A stretch of 22,521 bases of DNA from a virus. The stretch lies in IMG/VR virus record IMGVR_UViG_3300020450_000102, positions 1-22,521 of that record, one strand, 5' to 3'. The position numbers and the translations under genes are program-made. Every line of letters starts with the position of its first letter. Within the stretch, counting starts at the first letter, position 1. Below are positions 20,975 to 22,521 of the stretch, one piece after another. The notes under the pieces were generated by a model. That model saw nothing but the letters and a program-made list of their open reading frames with translations, searched no databases and had not been told where the DNA came from.

Positions 20975-21286
20975 TTACTTGTCATAATCAACGGAGAAAG
21001 GAGTGGATGTAGACTGGAGAGCATTTGCTGCAGCAGTCTTGTCATTAAAGTGTAGAAGGAGTACAGCATAATGGATAATCTTAATGATGTCCTTACGTGC
21101 TGTACCCTTTCTATCATACCTTGAGGCATATTTCAATATGTTAGACCTACAGAATGCCTCTGCGTCACCTACTGAATCAATCAAGTCCAATGTCTGAACA
21201 TTGTTTGAGGAGTAGTGACCCCTGTAAGTCCCACTGATATAATCAGAGACCTCTTTCAAGATCTCATTTTCATTGTACTTCATCAT
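20975..21286 (-). CDS. DUF3310-like phage protein, 103 aa
   Basis: A 103-residue protein with DAEAFCRSNILKYASRYDRKGTARKDIIKIIHYAVLLL, which fits the DUF3310 (phage 'nucleotide kinase-like') pattern: a G/S-N-x-x-K-Y-x-x-R-x-x-x-K-G core followed by a K-x-x-x-Y/H-Y helix. No kinase activity is established for the family. The start at 21286 (MMKYNEN) has GGAG nine bases upstream. It lies 3 bases after the CobS-like stop and one base before gp45, so it belongs to the replication unit. Confidence 0.75.
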   Translation of the reverse strand: MMKYNENEILKEVSDYISGTYRGHYSSNNVQTLDLIDSVGDAEAFCRSNILKYASRYDRKGTARKDIIKIIHYAVLLLHFNDKTAAANALQSTSTPFSVDYDK

Positions 21287-21289
21287 ATT

Positions 21290-22357
21290 TTATTTCTCCT
21301 CATCAGTATACTCTGAATCTTCTCCTGCGTCAACCTTAGTATAGAGATCTAGGAAAGATTGTTTAGTATCGTCATCAAAACGATTCACACACTTAGTAAT
21401 AGCATCCAAACGATTACCAAAAATGTCATATGCCTGAACGATATGAACCAAACGACGAGTGGTAATGACCTCATCTACTCCACCATCAAAGAAAGTCTTA
21501 CGAATAATACCTGCCCACTTGATTAGGTTATCAGTAAACTCTTGATCACATCCAGCATTGAGTAGGATCTTAGTCTCTATAGTAGAAGTAGGATACTCTT
21601 GCTCAAATGTTACAGGAAAACGCTCAAGGAATGCTTCATTAAGAATATTAGTTCCAACAAAACGACCATCCTCAGAACCTTTACCCTTAGTGTTTGCAGT
21701 TGCAATAACATTGAATCCACTAGAAGGACGCACATACTTACCGATCTTCTTAAGGAACACTCCTTTACCTTCTAGGACGGACTGGAGACACAAGATCTTG
21801 TTAGATGCTAAATCAATCTCATCTAGAAGCAACACAGCTCCCCTCTCAAGAGCTTCCACGACTGGTCCGTTATGCCAAACAGTATCACCATTAACAAGAC
21901 GGAACCCACCAATAAGATCATCTTCATCTGTTTCGATTGTGATGTTAACACGAATCAACTCTCTCTTCGCTGCAGCACATGCTTGCTCCACAGACATTGT
22001 TTTACCATTACCAGAGAGTCCTGTAATAAAAGTAGGATAAAATTTACGAGATGAAATAACTTTGCGTACACTATTGAAATTACCAAAAGGAACATAAGAA
22101 TCATCCTTTTCAGGTATGTAATTTGCAGCAGAATTTACAGCAGGTGCTTCATATGCTTTCTCAATTTGTTCAGCAGTCAAATTCCACTTACCAATACCTG
22201 CTTTATAAGATTTCAAACGCTTACAAGCAGTAGCATAAGATAGTTTTAGTTGACTTGCTGCCTCTTTAACATTCTTGCATCCAACTTCATCTCCAACATG
22301 TTCAGAAAGATACTGAACTAATTGCTCAGTGGTCACAGGGTTTGGGGCGAAAGTCAT
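21290..22357 (-). CDS. cobS: CobS-like / MoxR-type AAA+ ATPase
   Basis: A 355-residue ATPase annotated in cyanophages as CobS, the small subunit of cobaltochelatase, which inserts cobalt into corrin rings. Residues 8-70 look like a small helix-turn-helix-type domain (VKEAASQLKLSYATACKRL). Walker A is GLSGNGKT at 113-120, VLLLDEID near 175-182 is Walker B, and NVIATANTKGKG is sensor 1. No CobN or CobT partner is present in the window, so true cobalamin work would need host subunits; a remodelling ATPase of the MoxR type is an alternative. AGAGAA precedes ATG 22357. The tail is acidic (DAGEDSEYTDEEK). Confidence 0.88.
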   Translation of the reverse strand: MTFAPNPVTTEQLVQYLSEHVGDEVGCKNVKEAASQLKLSYATACKRLKSYKAGIGKWNLTAEQIEKAYEAPAVNSAANYIPEKDDSYVPFGNFNSVRKVISSRKFYPTFITGLSGNGKTMSVEQACAAAKRELIRVNITIETDEDDLIGGFRLVNGDTVWHNGPVVEALERGAVLLLDEIDLASNKILCLQSVLEGKGVFLKKIGKYVRPSSGFNVIATANTKGKGSEDGRFVGTNILNEAFLERFPVTFEQEYPTSTIETKILLNAGCDQEFTDNLIKWAGIIRKTFFDGGVDEVITTRRLVHIVQAYDIFGNRLDAITKCVNRFDDDTKQSFLDLYTKVDAGEDSEYTDEEK

Positions 22358-22382
22358 AAGTTCTCTTGTTGTCTATACACAT

Positions 22383-22388
22383 ATTATA
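22383..22388 (-). promoter_or_regulatory. TATAAT -10-like element before the CobS-like gene
   Basis: The minus strand reads GTTATAATATGTG, with a perfect TATAAT placed about 25 bases before the ATG at 22357 and right after the hairpin at 22396-22415. No recognisable -35 sequence is found at the usual distance; that region is the G-run of the hairpin. It is plausible as an early promoter for the whole replication unit. Confidence 0.5.
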
Positions 22389-22395
22389 ACAGGAA

Positions 22396-22415
22396 ACCCC
22401 CCCGAATGGGAGGGT
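22396..22415 (-). terminator. GC-rich terminator-like hairpin
   Basis: On the minus strand ACCCTCCC, loop ATTC, GGGGGGGT: an 8-base stem with one T-G wobble, followed by TTCC. It lies 12 bases after the stop codon of the truncated upstream gene and just before the TATAAT of the CobS-like gene, so it separates two transcription units. The U-run is short, so efficiency is uncertain. Confidence 0.6.
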
Positions 22416-22426
22416 CTAGTGGACAC

Positions 22427-22521
22427 TTATTTAACTGTCACCCAATCTGGTTGTCGGGATGGGTCACGAAGATAATTAGATGCAACCCAAGGTTTGCTGC
22501 CAATGTAATTTTTGTAAGCAG
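22427..22521 (-). CDS. C-terminal end of an unidentified protein (truncated by window edge)
   Basis: Only the last 30 codons are visible, ending KPWVASNYLRDPSRQPDWVTVK and stop at 22427. The frame is the only minus-strand one open over the whole stretch up to a plausible stop just before a terminator-like hairpin. Too little sequence is present to assign a family. Confidence 0.5.
   Translation of the reverse strand, partial: AYKNYIGSKPWVASNYLRDPSRQPDWVTVK

Noticed and set aside
21558-22040. Plus-strand ORF of 160 codons
   Set aside because: It is the complement of the CobS-like ATPase core including its Walker motifs, so it is a shadow.
1-22521. tRNA genes, transposases, integrase or attachment sites
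   Set aside because: No cloverleaf-like stretch fits in the short gaps, and no protein has transposase or integrase motifs. The gaps are too short to hold these features.

Overview
This window is a piece of a T4-like cyanophage (cyanomyovirus) genome. The identification rests on a near-complete T4-type replication set (gp43 polymerase, UvsX, gp41 helicase, gp44/gp62 clamp loader, gp45 clamp, RegA repressor) carried together with genes typical of marine cyanophages (pstS, hsp20, mazG, pyrE, a CobS-like ATPase and several 2OG-Fe(II) oxygenases). By eye the DNA is A+T-rich. Genes are packed tightly, many overlapping by 4 to 11 bases (ATGA or TAATG junctions), which suggests translational coupling. 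I see no tRNA, rRNA, CRISPR, transposase or integrase. The longest stretch without a gene is about 140 bases (11057-11195).

Almost everything is on the minus strand, so transcription runs from high to low coordinates. From the right: the tail of an unknown gene, a terminator-like hairpin and a TATAAT element, then cobS-like, a DUF3310-like gene, gp45, gp44, pyrE, a small unknown gene, an Sm-like gene, dam methylase, an unknown gene, a 2OG-Fe oxygenase, gp62, a small gene resembling the gp62 tail, and regA. Next come five conserved but uncharacterised genes (15494 down to 12994), several with membrane segments. These converge on a three-gene plus-strand island (11196-13199) encoding proteins with signal peptides. 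Left of the island are hsp20 and pstS (divergent from it), a 2OG-Fe oxygenase, a hairpin, a small unknown gene, two more Sm-like genes, gp43 polymerase, a 50-residue ORF, uvsX, a third 2OG-Fe oxygenase, gp41 helicase, mazG, two tiny membrane-protein genes, a small conserved gene, a 465-residue unknown protein and the start of a KxDG-motif protein cut by the window edge.

Together the genes form the phage DNA replication and recombination machine, nucleotide-supply helpers (MazG, PyrE), a translational repressor (RegA), host-modulating auxiliary genes (PstS, Hsp20, CobS-like) and a DNA adenine methylase. The parts least explained by known T4 biology are: three mutually similar Sm-like proteins; the plus-strand secreted-protein cassette, whose third gene has no normal start codon and whose 3' end overlaps an opposing gene by about 200 bases; a palindromic pair of divergent late-promoter-like motifs driving that cassette and hsp20; and a Pho-box-like repeat inside the 3' end of hsp20 upstream of pstS. 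Function calls come from remembered family motifs, not database searches.
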